64,000 nucleotides of DNA from Pseudodonghicola sp048268305. GTDB lineage: Bacteria; Pseudomonadota; Alphaproteobacteria; Rhodobacterales; Rhodobacteraceae. The translations under genes were made by a program, and so were the position numbers. Positions 16,885 to 25,604 of the stretch are shown here, in pieces; the stretch's first letter is position 1; each line of letters opens with the position of its first letter. Location of the stretch: NCBI RefSeq assembly GCF_048268305.1, contig NZ_JBLWVT010000004.1:372001-436000 (forward strand). Reading direction: 5' to 3'. The notes under the pieces were generated by a model. The model was not told the DNA's origin and ran no database searches. It saw only the letters and a list, made by a program, of their open reading frames with translations.

Positions 16885-17673
16885 ATGTCCAGCAAGCACG
16901 ACGAATTCTGGAAACGACAACGGGTGATCATCACCGCCGGCGCCTCGGGCATCGGGCTTGAGATCGCGCGCTCCATGCATGCCGAAGGCGCCAAGGTCTG
17001 GGTGTGCGACGTCAATACCGACGCGTTGGAGGCTGCCGCCGCCGCGCTGCCGGGGCTGGGCACGATGATCTGTGACGTCTCGGACGAGGCGGCCTGCATC
17101 GCCTTCACCCAGGCGGCTGTCGACGGCATGGGCGGGCTGGACATCCTGGTCAACAACGCCGGCATCGCCGGCCCGGCGGCGGCGGTGCAGGATATCGTCT
17201 CGGAAGACTGGCGGCGCTGCTTCGAGATCAACGTGAACGGCCAGTTCTACATGGCCAAGGCGGCGATCCCGCATATCAAGCAGAACGACGGTGGGTCGAT
17301 CGTCTGCATGGCCTCGGTCGCCGGCAAATACGCCTTTCCGCTGCGCTCGCCCTATGCGGCGTCGAAGGCCGCCGTCATCGCGCTGGCCCGGTCGCTGTCG
17401 GTTGAACTCGGCCCTGATCAGATCCGCGTCAATGCCATCGCCCCGGGCGTGGTCGCCGGCGACCGGATCAAACGCGTCTTTACCGCCCGGGCCGAGACCC
17501 GCGGCATTTCCTATGAGGAAATGGAAGCCATCGCGCTGCGCGCGGTGTCGATGAAAACCATGGTCGCGCCTGAGGAGATCGCCGATCTGGTCATGTATCT
17601 GTGCAGCCCCTCGGGCCGCCCGATCAGCGGCCAGGTGATGAGCATCTGCGGCGGTCTGGAATATACGGAGTAA
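16885..17673 (+). CDS. Short-chain dehydrogenase/reductase (SDR)
   Basis: This 262-residue classical SDR has the nucleotide loop TAGASGIG at residues 17-24, NNAGIAG in the middle, and the catalytic Ser (MASVAG), Tyr and Lys (PYAASKAA). CDVNTD after the second strand suggests NAD preference, since the Asp binds the adenine ribose. It should oxidise a hydroxyl group or reduce a ketone on a pathway intermediate. It follows the BisC-like gene by 19 bp and precedes the BKACE gene by 5 bp, so it could make the beta-keto acid that BKACE cleaves; this order of steps is inferred. Confidence 0.9.
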   Translation: MSSKHDEFWKRQRVIITAGASGIGLEIARSMHAEGAKVWVCDVNTDALEAAAAALPGLGTMICDVSDEAACIAFTQAAVDGMGGLDILVNNAGIAGPAAAVQDIVSEDWRRCFEINVNGQFYMAKAAIPHIKQNDGGSIVCMASVAGKYAFPLRSPYAASKAAVIALARSLSVELGPDQIRVNAIAPGVVAGDRIKRVFTARAETRGISYEEMEAIALRAVSMKTMVAPEEIADLVMYLCSPSGRPISGQVMSICGGLEYTE

Positions 17674-17678
17674 GCGAT

Positions 17679-18617
17679 ATGGCCAAACTGAAACCCACCG
17701 TCATCACCTGCGCCATCACCGGCGGCACCCATACACCGACCATGTCGCCCTATCTGCCGGTGACGCCGGACGCGATCATCGAGCAGGCGATCGGTGCGGC
17801 CAAGGCCGGCGCTGCGATCCTGCACCTGCATGCGCGCGATCCGGAAACCCGCCAGCCCACCGGCGACGTCGACACCTGGCTTTATATCCTGCGGTCGATC
17901 CGGGCCGAGACCGACGCGATCCTGAACATGACCACCGGCGGCTCCACCTTCATGTCGATCGAGGATCGCCTGGCCGCGCCGCTCACCGCCTCGCCTGAAC
18001 TCTGTTCCTGCAACATGGGGTCGATGAACTTCGGCTCGTACATGATGAAGGACAAGTACATGGGCCAATGGCTCTATGACTGGGAGGAGGGCTATCTCGA
18101 AGCCAGCCGCGGCGCGATCTTCCGCAACACCTTCCTCGATATCGAAACCATCATGACCAAGATGGGCGAGGGCGGCACCCGCTTCGAGTTCGAATGCTAT
18201 GACGTCGGTCACCTCTACAATCTCAAGCACATGATGGACCGCGGCTTCGTTCAGGGCGTGCCCTTCATCCAGATGATCGTCGGCACCCTCGGCGGCATCG
18301 GGCCGGGGCCGGAAAACCTGATGTTCATGAAGGAAACCGCCGACCGGCTGTTCGGTCCGGGCAAATACGAATGGTCGGTGCTGGCCGGCGGGCGGCACCA
18401 GATGAACATGGCCACCATGGCCGCCACCATGGGCGGCAACGTCCGCGTCGGGCTGGAGGACAGCCTTTATGCCGGTCCCGGCAAAATGGCGGAATCGAAT
18501 GCCGAGCAGGTCACCATGATCCGCGGCGTCATCGAGGCGCTCAAGGGGCGGATCGCCACCCCGGACGAGGCGCGCGCAGCGCTGGGTCTGAAGGGCGGCG
18601 CCGCGGTGAAGTTCTGA
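17679..18617 (+). CDS. Beta-keto acid cleavage enzyme (BKACE, DUF849; Kce-like)
   Basis: This 312-residue TIM-barrel enzyme of the BKACE family condenses a beta-keto acid with acetyl-CoA and splits it into acetoacetate plus a shortened acyl-CoA. The metal-binding segments ILHLHARDP and the early ITGGTHTPTMSPYLP are typical, as is GGRHQMNMATMAATMGG later on. The ATG at 17679 has GGAGTAAGCGAT before it, and the upstream in-frame extension overlaps the SDR gene without a ribosome site. The founding member is 3-keto-5-aminohexanoate cleavage enzyme, but the family accepts many substrates. Here the substrate is unknown. Confidence 0.88.
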   Translation: MAKLKPTVITCAITGGTHTPTMSPYLPVTPDAIIEQAIGAAKAGAAILHLHARDPETRQPTGDVDTWLYILRSIRAETDAILNMTTGGSTFMSIEDRLAAPLTASPELCSCNMGSMNFGSYMMKDKYMGQWLYDWEEGYLEASRGAIFRNTFLDIETIMTKMGEGGTRFEFECYDVGHLYNLKHMMDRGFVQGVPFIQMIVGTLGGIGPGPENLMFMKETADRLFGPGKYEWSVLAGGRHQMNMATMAATMGGNVRVGLEDSLYAGPGKMAESNAEQVTMIRGVIEALKGRIATPDEARAALGLKGGAAVKF

Positions 18618-18839
18618 GACGACCATACCCTTGCGGCCGGCGGTGCAGATCGCCGACCGCGTTCACCGGCTCCGGTGGCGCCAGAGAAAAGAAATCATAA
18701 TACAAACGCGATCCAACCGACGTTTGCCTCAGTCGCGAAACCAGAGCATGACTGCGGCCGGGCAAAATCGGGGACGATCCCTCGCCGCGCCGCGAGACCG
18801 GAGCCAGCACCCGAAGTCCAACGAAAGGGAAATACGACA
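18618..18839. other. Spacer between BKACE and binding-protein genes
   Basis: This 222-bp stretch holds no convincing gene. A small perfect hairpin, CACCGG-CT-CCGGTG (18664-18677), is followed by an A-rich run with CATAAT. It could be a processing site or a weak internal promoter that raises binding-protein expression; neither is proven. Confidence 0.3.
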
Positions 18840-20435
18840 ATGAAACGCCGTCAGTTTCTGACCGCCGCCGCCGCCATGGGCGCGGCCACGATGCTGCCCC
18901 GCTCCTGGGCCTATGCGCAATCGCGTGCCGACAGCCTGCGGGTTCTCAGCGAAGGGGCTGCGAACTCCTATGACACCATCTCGGTCGGGGTGAACCGCCA
19001 GTCGATCCAGGTCACCTGGAACGTCTACGACCGGCTGGTGACCTTCGGTTACAAGGATACCGGTGATGGGGTCGGCTATTACGACTATTTCGACATCCAG
19101 CCGCAATTGGCCGAAAGCTATGAGATCGCGGACGACCAGAAGTCGATCACCTTCAAGCTGCGCAAGGATGCCACCTTCCACGACGGCAGCCCGGTCACGG
19201 CCGAGGATGTGAAATGGTCGCTCGACCGGGTGGTCGCCAGCACCATCGGCGTGTCGCAGTTCCGCACCGGGTCGATGACCTCGCCCGATCAGTTCGTGAT
19301 CGTGGACGATCTGACCCTGCGGATCGACCTGCCGCAGCCCGACCGGTTCGCCCTGCCGAACCTGGCGCTGACCTATCCGATCATCGTCAACTCGAAACTG
19401 GCCAAGCAGCACGCGACGGCCGAGGATCCTTTCGCGATGGAGTGGCTCAAGGCCAACCCGGCCGGCGGTGGCGCCTTCAAGGTCGCCAAGGCCGAGATCG
19501 GCGAACGCATGTTGTTCGACCGCAATGACGACTGGAAAAGCGGCAAGCTGCCCGGCTTCCAGCGGGTGCTGTGGCAGACCGTGCAGGCGGCCGAGACCCG
19601 GGTCGCCTCGCTGGTGCGGGGCGATGCGGACATCGTGCAGGATCTGCCGCCGAAAGATGTTCTGACGCTGCTGGACAATGACAAGGTCAAGGTCGTGGGC
19701 GTGCCCACCACCAGCTTCCAGTTCATCGGCATGAACGGCCAGATCGCGCCCTTCGACAACAAGCTGGTGCGTCAGGCGATCGCCTATGCGCTGCCCTATG
19801 ACGACATGTTCAAGACCGCGCTGTTCGGTCGGGGCCGGCCGCTGCACGGCGGCAAGCCGGGGCGGCCTGACACCATCGCCTATCCGCAGGAAAGCGGCTA
19901 TGATACCGATCTGGCCAAGGCCAAGGCGCTGCTGACCGAGGCGGGCTATCCGGACGGGTTCAATACGACCTTCTCCTATGACCTCTCGCTGTCGACCATC
20001 GCCGAGCCGGTGGCGCTGCTGCTGCAAGAGGCACTGGCCAAGATCGGCATCCAGGTCGAAATCGAAAAGGTGCCTGCCGGCCAGCTCGGCACCCTGCTGC
20101 AGGAAAAGAAGGTTCCCTTCTACTTCGAGGGATCGACCTCCTATCTGTCCGACCCCGATTATTTCTTCCGCGTCTTCTATACCGGCGACTCGCGTTGGAA
20201 CTTCGGCGCCTATCAGAACGAGAAGTTCGGCGAACTGGTCAAAGCCTCGCGCTACGAGGCCGACAAGGCCGCCTATGAGGATCAGGTGAAAAGCATGATC
20301 GAGATGGTCAAGGACGACATCCCGATCATCATCCTGTGGCACCCGGCGCTGGAAGTCGGGATGCAGAAAGACATCATGGGCTATTCCTACACCTTCCACC
20401 GTCAGTTGGAGATGAAAACGCTCTATCGTGGCTGA
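18840..20435 (+). CDS. ABC transporter substrate-binding protein, family 5, Tat-exported
   Basis: This 531-residue periplasmic binding protein belongs to the peptide/nickel/opine group (SBP_bac_5). The N-terminus MKRRQFLTAAAAMG has the twin-arginine motif followed by a hydrophobic stretch and a likely cleavage after WAYAQ. Family landmarks are LAESYEIADDQKSITFKLRKD-type strands near residue 90, FHDGSPVTAEDVKWSLDR near residue 115 and RQAIAYALPYDDM near residue 310. It is last in its operon and is followed by a strong terminator. Its permease is not adjacent; the DppB-type gene at 1-221 is a possible partner, implying uptake of the compound degraded by this locus. Confidence 0.9.
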   Translation: MKRRQFLTAAAAMGAATMLPRSWAYAQSRADSLRVLSEGAANSYDTISVGVNRQSIQVTWNVYDRLVTFGYKDTGDGVGYYDYFDIQPQLAESYEIADDQKSITFKLRKDATFHDGSPVTAEDVKWSLDRVVASTIGVSQFRTGSMTSPDQFVIVDDLTLRIDLPQPDRFALPNLALTYPIIVNSKLAKQHATAEDPFAMEWLKANPAGGGAFKVAKAEIGERMLFDRNDDWKSGKLPGFQRVLWQTVQAAETRVASLVRGDADIVQDLPPKDVLTLLDNDKVKVVGVPTTSFQFIGMNGQIAPFDNKLVRQAIAYALPYDDMFKTALFGRGRPLHGGKPGRPDTIAYPQESGYDTDLAKAKALLTEAGYPDGFNTTFSYDLSLSTIAEPVALLLQEALAKIGIQVEIEKVPAGQLGTLLQEKKVPFYFEGSTSYLSDPDYFFRVFYTGDSRWNFGAYQNEKFGELVKASRYEADKAAYEDQVKSMIEMVKDDIPIIILWHPALEVGMQKDIMGYSYTFHRQLEMKTLYRG

Positions 20436-20461
20436 GCGGGCGATCTTCGCTGTCAGGAAGC

Positions 20462-20487
20462 GGGGCGGTCTTCGGGCCGCCCCTTTT
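20462..20487 (+). terminator. Rho-independent terminator with TTCG loop
   Basis: A nine-base stem (GGGGCGGTC with GGCCGCCCC, one G-T pair) closed by a TTCG tetraloop is followed by TTTT. It lies 26 bp after the binding-protein stop and closes the plus-strand catabolic operon. Confidence 0.9.
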
Positions 20488-20560
20488 CGTTTCGGGACGG
20501 GATATGGGGCGGCGCGCGGCCACTGGCGCAGCCTGGGCTTTTGGCGCATGATTCCAGGCG

Positions 20561-21823
20561 ATGGACGAACTTGAACTTTTCCAGCGTCTGGGCCTTGCTC
20601 TGGCCATCGGGTTGCTTTTGGGGCTGGAGCGCGGCTGGCACGCGCGGACAGAGGCCGAGGGCACCCGGGCCGCAGGCCTGCGCACCTTCGGGCTGACCGG
20701 GCTCTTGGGCGGAGTCTGCGGCTGGCTGACCTTGTTCGCCGGCGGCGCCTTCCTCGGGTTCGCCTTTCTGGCGCTGACCGGGTTGGTCGCCCTGAGCTAT
20801 TGGGTGCAGAGCCGCAGGCAGGACGATCTGGGGCTGACCACCGAGATCGCCCTGCTGCTGACCTTCGTGCTCGGGGCGGCGGCGGTTCTGGGCAATATGG
20901 AGGCCGCCGCCGCCTCTGCCGTGGTGGCGACGGCGCTGCTGGCGCTCAAGCGGGTGCTGCATGCCTGGGTCGCGCAGATCCGTCGGTTCGAACTTGCCGC
21001 GCTTGTGCAGCTCGCGGTGATTTCCGTGGTCATCCTGCCGCTGCTGCCCCGCCGGGGCTTCGGGCCAGGTGGGGCGCTCAATCCCTATGAGCTCTGGTGG
21101 GCGGTGGTGCTGGTGGCGGGGTTGTCCTTCCTCGGCTATGCCGCCATGCGGGTGGCGGGTGCCCGGGTCGGGGCGGTGATCGCGGGGTTCTTCGGTGGGC
21201 TCGCTTCCTCCACCTCCACCACGCTGGCGCTGTCGCGGCTGGTGCGCAGCGATCAGCGGCTTGGTCCATCGCTTGCCATCGGGGTGGTGCTGGCGGGGGC
21301 GATGACCTTCCTGCGGGTGCTGGTCGTCGGCACGGTGTTTTCGCCCAACCTGTGGGACGCCCTGATGCTGCCGCTCGGGGCGATGGCCGCGACCGGATTT
21401 GCCGGCGCCGGGCTGCTTGCGGTCTCGGCGCGGAAGCAGCGCAAGGCCAGTTCCACGCTCGAAGGGGTGACGAACCCGCTGGCGCTGGGCACCGCCCTGT
21501 CCTTCGGCGCGGTGCTGGTGGTGGTACTGCTCGGCACTCATTACTTCCAGCTCTGGTTCGGGGCGGGCGGGGTCTATGCGGCGGCGGCGCTTTCCGGGAT
21601 GACGGATGTCGATGCGCTGACGATCTCGGTTGCGAAGCTGAGCCAGGGCGATTTGGCGCTTTCGGTGGCGGCCCGCGCGATCGTGATCGCCGTTTCGGTC
21701 AATACCGTGGTGAAGGGGGGCATCGCGCTGGCGATCGGCGGCGTGCCCTTCGGCCTGCGGGTGCTGGCGGTCTATGCCGCCGTGCTGTTGGCCGGGGCGA
21801 CCACCCTCTGGCTCGGGGCCTGA
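20561..21823 (+). CDS. MgtC/SapB family membrane protein with DUF4010 domain
   Basis: This 420-residue polytopic inner-membrane protein starts with the MgtC-like segment LALAIGLLLGLERGW, containing the conserved G-x-E-R, then a long DUF4010 region with about ten more hydrophobic spans. GGLASSTSTTLALSRL near residue 210 is typical of DUF4010. The function of these fusions is not established; MgtC relatives affect Mg adaptation and ATP synthase, but transport has not been shown in general. It is a single gene after the terminator at 20487 and converges on hmuV with only 13 bp between. Confidence 0.85.
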   Translation: MDELELFQRLGLALAIGLLLGLERGWHARTEAEGTRAAGLRTFGLTGLLGGVCGWLTLFAGGAFLGFAFLALTGLVALSYWVQSRRQDDLGLTTEIALLLTFVLGAAAVLGNMEAAAASAVVATALLALKRVLHAWVAQIRRFELAALVQLAVISVVILPLLPRRGFGPGGALNPYELWWAVVLVAGLSFLGYAAMRVAGARVGAVIAGFFGGLASSTSTTLALSRLVRSDQRLGPSLAIGVVLAGAMTFLRVLVVGTVFSPNLWDALMLPLGAMAATGFAGAGLLAVSARKQRKASSTLEGVTNPLALGTALSFGAVLVVVLLGTHYFQLWFGAGGVYAAAALSGMTDVDALTISVAKLSQGDLALSVAARAIVIAVSVNTVVKGGIALAIGGVPFGLRVLAVYAAVLLAGATTLWLGA

Positions 21824-21836
21824 TCCGGCGAGGACC

Positions 21837-22625
21837 TCAGGCGGGGGCCTCGGTCACCGGCACCACCAACAGCTTCGGCTCGGTCGCCGCGCTCATCACG
21901 CTCAGCCGGCAGCCGTAGACGCGCGACAGGATGTCCGGGCGCAGCACCTGGGCGACCGGGCCGGCGGCGGCGACCTCTCCGGCCTCCATCAGCACGATCC
22001 GGTCGGCGAACATCGCGGTCAGGTTCAGGTCGTGCATCACCGCCACCACGCCGCCGCCCTGCCGGGCATAGTCGCGCGCCAGCCGCATCACCTGCAATTG
22101 ATGCCCGATGTCGAGCGCCGAGACCGGTTCGTCCAGAAACAGCCAGCGCGGCCCCTCGGGGCCGTCGGCCTGCCACACCTGGCAAAGCACCCGGGCCAGT
22201 TGCACCCGCTGCTGTTCGCCGCCCGACAGCTCCTGATAGGGGCGGCCCTCATAGCCCTCCAGATCGACCCGGGCCAGCGCGGCGCGGGTCATCGCGGTGG
22301 CGGCCTGGCCCACGTAGCCACCGGCCTCGGCGCCCAGGCGCACCACCTCGAAGACGGTGAAGGGAAAGGAAAGCTGGGTCGATTGCGCCAGCACGCCGCG
22401 CATCCGTGCCAGGTCCCAGGGTTTCAGCCCGCTGGGGTCGATGCCGTTGATCCGCAACTCTCCGGCAAAGCCGATCTCTCCGGTCAGGGCCCGGATCAGC
22501 GTGGTCTTGCCTGACCCGTTGGGGCCGACGATGGCGGTCAACTGTCCGGGGTGGGCCTGAAAGGCCAGCCGGTTCAGCACCCTGCGGCTGCCAAGGGTGA
22601 CGTGGATATCGGTCGCCTCGATCAT
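21837..22625 (-). CDS. hmuV: Haemin ABC transporter ATP-binding protein
   Basis: This 262-residue ABC ATPase energises haem import through HmuU. The Walker A loop is GPNGSGKTTL with Lys40, the signature is LSGGEQQRVQLARVL, Walker B is WLFLDEPVSALD, and the H-loop region is VVAVMHDLNLTA. It is the last gene of hmuS-T-U-V, seven bases after hmuU. The identification as haem rather than siderophore ATPase rests on the hmuS gene and on the fixed gene order. Confidence 0.93.
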   Translation of the reverse strand: MIEATDIHVTLGSRRVLNRLAFQAHPGQLTAIVGPNGSGKTTLIRALTGEIGFAGELRINGIDPSGLKPWDLARMRGVLAQSTQLSFPFTVFEVVRLGAEAGGYVGQAATAMTRAALARVDLEGYEGRPYQELSGGEQQRVQLARVLCQVWQADGPEGPRWLFLDEPVSALDIGHQLQVMRLARDYARQGGGVVAVMHDLNLTAMFADRIVLMEAGEVAAAGPVAQVLRPDILSRVYGCRLSVMSAATEPKLLVVPVTEAPA

Positions 22626-22632
22626 GGTGGCC

Positions 22633-23697
22633 TCACAGGTCCAGAAGGCCGCGCCGGCGCAGCAGGATCCACAGGAAGATCGGCGCCCCGATCAGCGCGG
22701 TGACGATGCCGATCGGCAGTTCCGCCGGCGCAAGGATGCTGCGGGCGATCATGTCGGCGCCGACCAGCAGCGCCGCGCCAAGCAGCGCGGCATTGGGCAG
22801 CAGGTGGCGATGATCCGGCCCGGTGGAGAGGCGCAGCAGATGCGGCACCACGATGCCGACAAAGCCGATGCCGCCCGAGACCGCGACCGCCGCGCCGGTG
22901 GCGGCGGCAACGCAGAGGATGGCCAGGTTCTTCATCCGTTGGACCGGGATGCCCATATGGGCCGCCGCGGCCTCGCCCAGGGCCAGGCCGTTCAGCCCGC
23001 GCGCCAGGCCAAGCGTGCCCAGCATGGCGATCAGCATGATCGGCGCCGCGACCGAAAGCTTCGCCCAGCTCGCCCCGGCGAGGGAGCCGAGGTTCCAGAA
23101 GGTCAGATCGCGCAGCTGCTGGTCATCGGCGGCATAGACCAGAACGCCGGTCGCCGCGCCGGCCAGCGCCCCCAGCGCGATGCCGGCCAGCAGCATGGTG
23201 GCGACCGAGGTGCGCCCGGCCCGGGTCGACACGCGATAAAGGATCAGCGTCGCCGCCCAGCCGCCGAGAAAGGCGGCGATCGGCACCGTATGCGTCCCCA
23301 GCCACCCGGCGAGCGCGGCCGGCAGGAAGCCCCCCAGCACGATCGCCAGCACCGCGCCCAGACCGGCGCCGGCGCCGACGCCGACCAGCCCGGGATCGGC
23401 CAGCGGGTTGCGGAACAGCCCCTGCATCACCGCCCCCGAGACGGCGAGCGACGCGCCCACCAACAGCCCGGTCGCCAGACGCGGCAGGCGGATTTGCCAC
23501 AGCACCACCTGTTCCTGCAGGCTCAACCCCTCGCCCGAGATCAGCCGGCCAAGCGCGTCGATCAGCGAAATGCCCGAGGCACCGGTCGCCAGCGAGCCCC
23601 AGGCCGCCAGCAGGGTCAGCAGCGTCAGGGCCCAGGTGGCCCGGCGCGCCCGTCCGCGGCGGTCGCCGGCGACGGGGGCCTCGCTCAGCGCGACCAC
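22633..23697 (-). CDS. hmuU: Haemin ABC transporter permease (FecCD family)
   Basis: This 354-residue inner-membrane permease of the FecCD/BtuC family has about ten hydrophobic segments. Typical motifs are RLPRLATGLLVGASLAVSGAVMQGLFRNPLADPGLVGVG near residues 80-120 (the coupling region, LFRNPLADP) and GGIGFVGIVVPHLLR. The start is a GTG at 23697, three bases after the hmuT stop; no better start is in frame nearby. It forms the haem channel with HmuV and receives haem from HmuT. Confidence 0.93.
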   Translation of the reverse strand: MVALSEAPVAGDRRGRARRATWALTLLTLLAAWGSLATGASGISLIDALGRLISGEGLSLQEQVVLWQIRLPRLATGLLVGASLAVSGAVMQGLFRNPLADPGLVGVGAGAGLGAVLAIVLGGFLPAALAGWLGTHTVPIAAFLGGWAATLILYRVSTRAGRTSVATMLLAGIALGALAGAATGVLVYAADDQQLRDLTFWNLGSLAGASWAKLSVAAPIMLIAMLGTLGLARGLNGLALGEAAAAHMGIPVQRMKNLAILCVAAATGAAVAVSGGIGFVGIVVPHLLRLSTGPDHRHLLPNAALLGAALLVGADMIARSILAPAELPIGIVTALIGAPIFLWILLRRRGLLDL

Positions 23698-23700
23698 GGG

Positions 23701-24555
23701 TCAGCCCTTCTCGGGGTAGAGTGCGGCGTGAAGATCGGCCAGCGCATCGGCGGTGCGCGGCCCGAAGCCCAGCAGATAGAGCCCGTCCATCGCGATCAGC
23801 CGCTTGGCCTGACCGGCCGGGGTGATGGCGATGGCGGGATGCTCCAGCACCCCGGCTGTGCCGTGGTCGCTGCCAGTCCCGCGATCCATCATCAAGATGA
23901 CATCGGGCTGCGCTGCGAGCACGGCCTCGTCGGTCAGTTGCTTGTAACCGGGAAAGCCCTCGATGGCATTGATTCCGCCGGCGAGACGGATCATCGCATC
24001 GGCTTCGGTTCCGGTGCCCGAGGCCATCAGCCGGCCGCCGGCGGCGGACAGGATGAAGAGCACGCGAACCGGGGGTTCGGCAGCCCTGGCCGAGGCGTCG
24101 ACCACTGTGGCGATCTTGCCTTCGACCTCGGTGGCCAGCGCATCGGCCTTGTCGTCGAGCCCGAGCGCCGCGCCGATCGCGCGAATCCGGGCCGCCACCC
24201 CGGTGCCGTCCCGGGCGGCGGGGATGGTGACGAAGGGGATCGCCGCCTCTTCGAGGATCTGCACCGTCTCGGCCGGGCCGGCACCCTCTTCGGCGATGAT
24301 CAGATCGGGGGCGACGGACAGCACTCCTTCGGGCGAGAGCCGGCGCATATAGCCAACGTCGGGCAGGGCGGTCGCGGCCTCGGGATAGGTCGAGGTGGTG
24401 TCGCGGGCGACCAGACGGTCGCCGGCGCCAAGCGCATAGATGGTTTCGGTCACCGAGCCGCCGACGCCAATCACCCGCTGGGTCGGCTCGGCCATCAGCG
24501 GCAGGGGCAGCGCGAAGGCGAGAAGCGCCGCCAAGGCGGCGCGACGCGCGATCAT
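23701..24555 (-). CDS. hmuT: Periplasmic haemin-binding protein
   Basis: This 284-residue class III binding protein has a Sec signal (MIARRAALAALLAFALPLP, cleavage near MAEP) followed by the two-lobed fold: RVIGVGGSVTETIYALGAGDRL, YMRRLSPEGVLSVAPDLIIAEEG and GFPGYKQLTDEAVLAAQPD. It should bind haem in the periplasm and deliver it to HmuU. Its ATG overlaps the hmuS stop by four bases. Tyr residues that could ligate iron are present (for example in GYMRR), but which one does so cannot be told. Confidence 0.92.
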   Translation of the reverse strand: MIARRAALAALLAFALPLPLMAEPTQRVIGVGGSVTETIYALGAGDRLVARDTTSTYPEAATALPDVGYMRRLSPEGVLSVAPDLIIAEEGAGPAETVQILEEAAIPFVTIPAARDGTGVAARIRAIGAALGLDDKADALATEVEGKIATVVDASARAAEPPVRVLFILSAAGGRLMASGTGTEADAMIRLAGGINAIEGFPGYKQLTDEAVLAAQPDVILMMDRGTGSDHGTAGVLEHPAIAITPAGQAKRLIAMDGLYLLGFGPRTADALADLHAALYPEKG

Positions 24556-25604
24556 GCCAGCGCCTCCGCCGCTTCCAGCTTGGGCAGCCCGTCGACCAGG
24601 TCGTTCCAGGCGAGGGGGCCACCCTCCTGACGCACGCCGAAGCTTTGCAGGATCAGCTGACCCTCAGCATCGAAACATTCGACCGAGATCGCCGGGCCGC
24701 GCTGGGTCGGCTTCCGGACCCGCCAGACCTCGGCGATGTGATCGGCGCGCAGGTGCAGGTTGAACCGGGGGTCGAGCACGTTCTGCCAGGGCCCCATCGG
24801 CTTGATGGTCTGCACCAGGCCGCTGTGGATCTGGATGCAGCCGGCGTTGCCGACGAAGATCATCAGCGGCACCGCTTGGGTGGCGGCGCGCTCCAGCATC
24901 AGCGAGACGCTGTCATTGCTCAGCTTCTCGGCATAGGGGGCGCCGGCCATGCGATAGGCGCCGAGGCGGTTGAACTTCAGCTTGGCGGTCAGCCGCAGGA
25001 ACTGGTGGGTATCGGTCATCCGGTCCCATTCCTTGCGCAGGATTTCCAGATTGTCCTCGCGGACCTGGACGCCTTCGGGGGCAGGGCGCGGCGTGGTGGC
25101 ATAGGTGCGATCATCGTTGCCAGTGGCGAGCGTCTTTACCGCCGCCTCGAAGGCCATGACATCCGAGGCGGGCTTCAGGTGCACCTTGTGCACCGCGTCG
25201 CCATGGTGATCGAAGATCTGCAGGCTGCGCTTGGTGCCCTGGTCGCCGTCCTCAACCACGGCAAAGGCATTGGCCCAATGCGTGGGGAAGATGCGCAGGT
25301 CGATTTCCGAGCCCAGCACCATGCCGGCGATCGGGCCGGACTTGAAGTTCTCATAGCTGCCGGTGCGTTCGTGCACGGCGCTTTCGTTGCGGGTCAGGGC
25401 CATGACCTCGCCGATGGTCTCGATCGCCGGGATCAGGGCGTCGGGGTTGGCGTCGATGCGGGTGACGGTGCGGTCGACATTGGCGGCGACCAGCGCGGCC
25501 TCGGTCACCTTGAGCGAGGCGGCAAGGTCACGGGCGCGCATTTTCGGATTGGCGGCGCGAGCTTCCAGAATCTCGTCGGGTGTGGCGACAGGCGGTGTAG
25601 GCAT
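24552..25604 (-). CDS. hmuS: Haemin-degrading/trafficking factor HmuS
   Basis: This 350-residue cytoplasmic protein has the HemS/ChuX-type two-repeat fold: repeat one contains TIGEVMALTRNESAVHERTGSYEN with a His suited to haem binding, and repeat two contains FVGNAGCIQIHSGLVQTIKPMGPW. Such proteins accept imported haem and degrade it or pass it on. I chose the ATG at 25604 because AGGAG lies seven bases before it; the ATG two codons upstream leaves no spacer. It is first in the hmu operon, so transport and use of haem are coupled. No TonB-dependent receptor gene is present in the window. Confidence 0.92.
   Translation of the reverse strand: MPTPPVATPDEILEARAANPKMRARDLAASLKVTEAALVAANVDRTVTRIDANPDALIPAIETIGEVMALTRNESAVHERTGSYENFKSGPIAGMVLGSEIDLRIFPTHWANAFAVVEDGDQGTKRSLQIFDHHGDAVHKVHLKPASDVMAFEAAVKTLATGNDDRTYATTPRPAPEGVQVREDNLEILRKEWDRMTDTHQFLRLTAKLKFNRLGAYRMAGAPYAEKLSNDSVSLMLERAATQAVPLMIFVGNAGCIQIHSGLVQTIKPMGPWQNVLDPRFNLHLRADHIAEVWRVRKPTQRGPAISVECFDAEGQLILQSFGVRQEGGPLAWNDLVDGLPKLEAAEALA

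Noticed and set aside
22597..24630. Open frame of 677 codons on the plus strand
   Set aside because: It is antisense to hmuU and hmuT, whose motifs are unambiguous.
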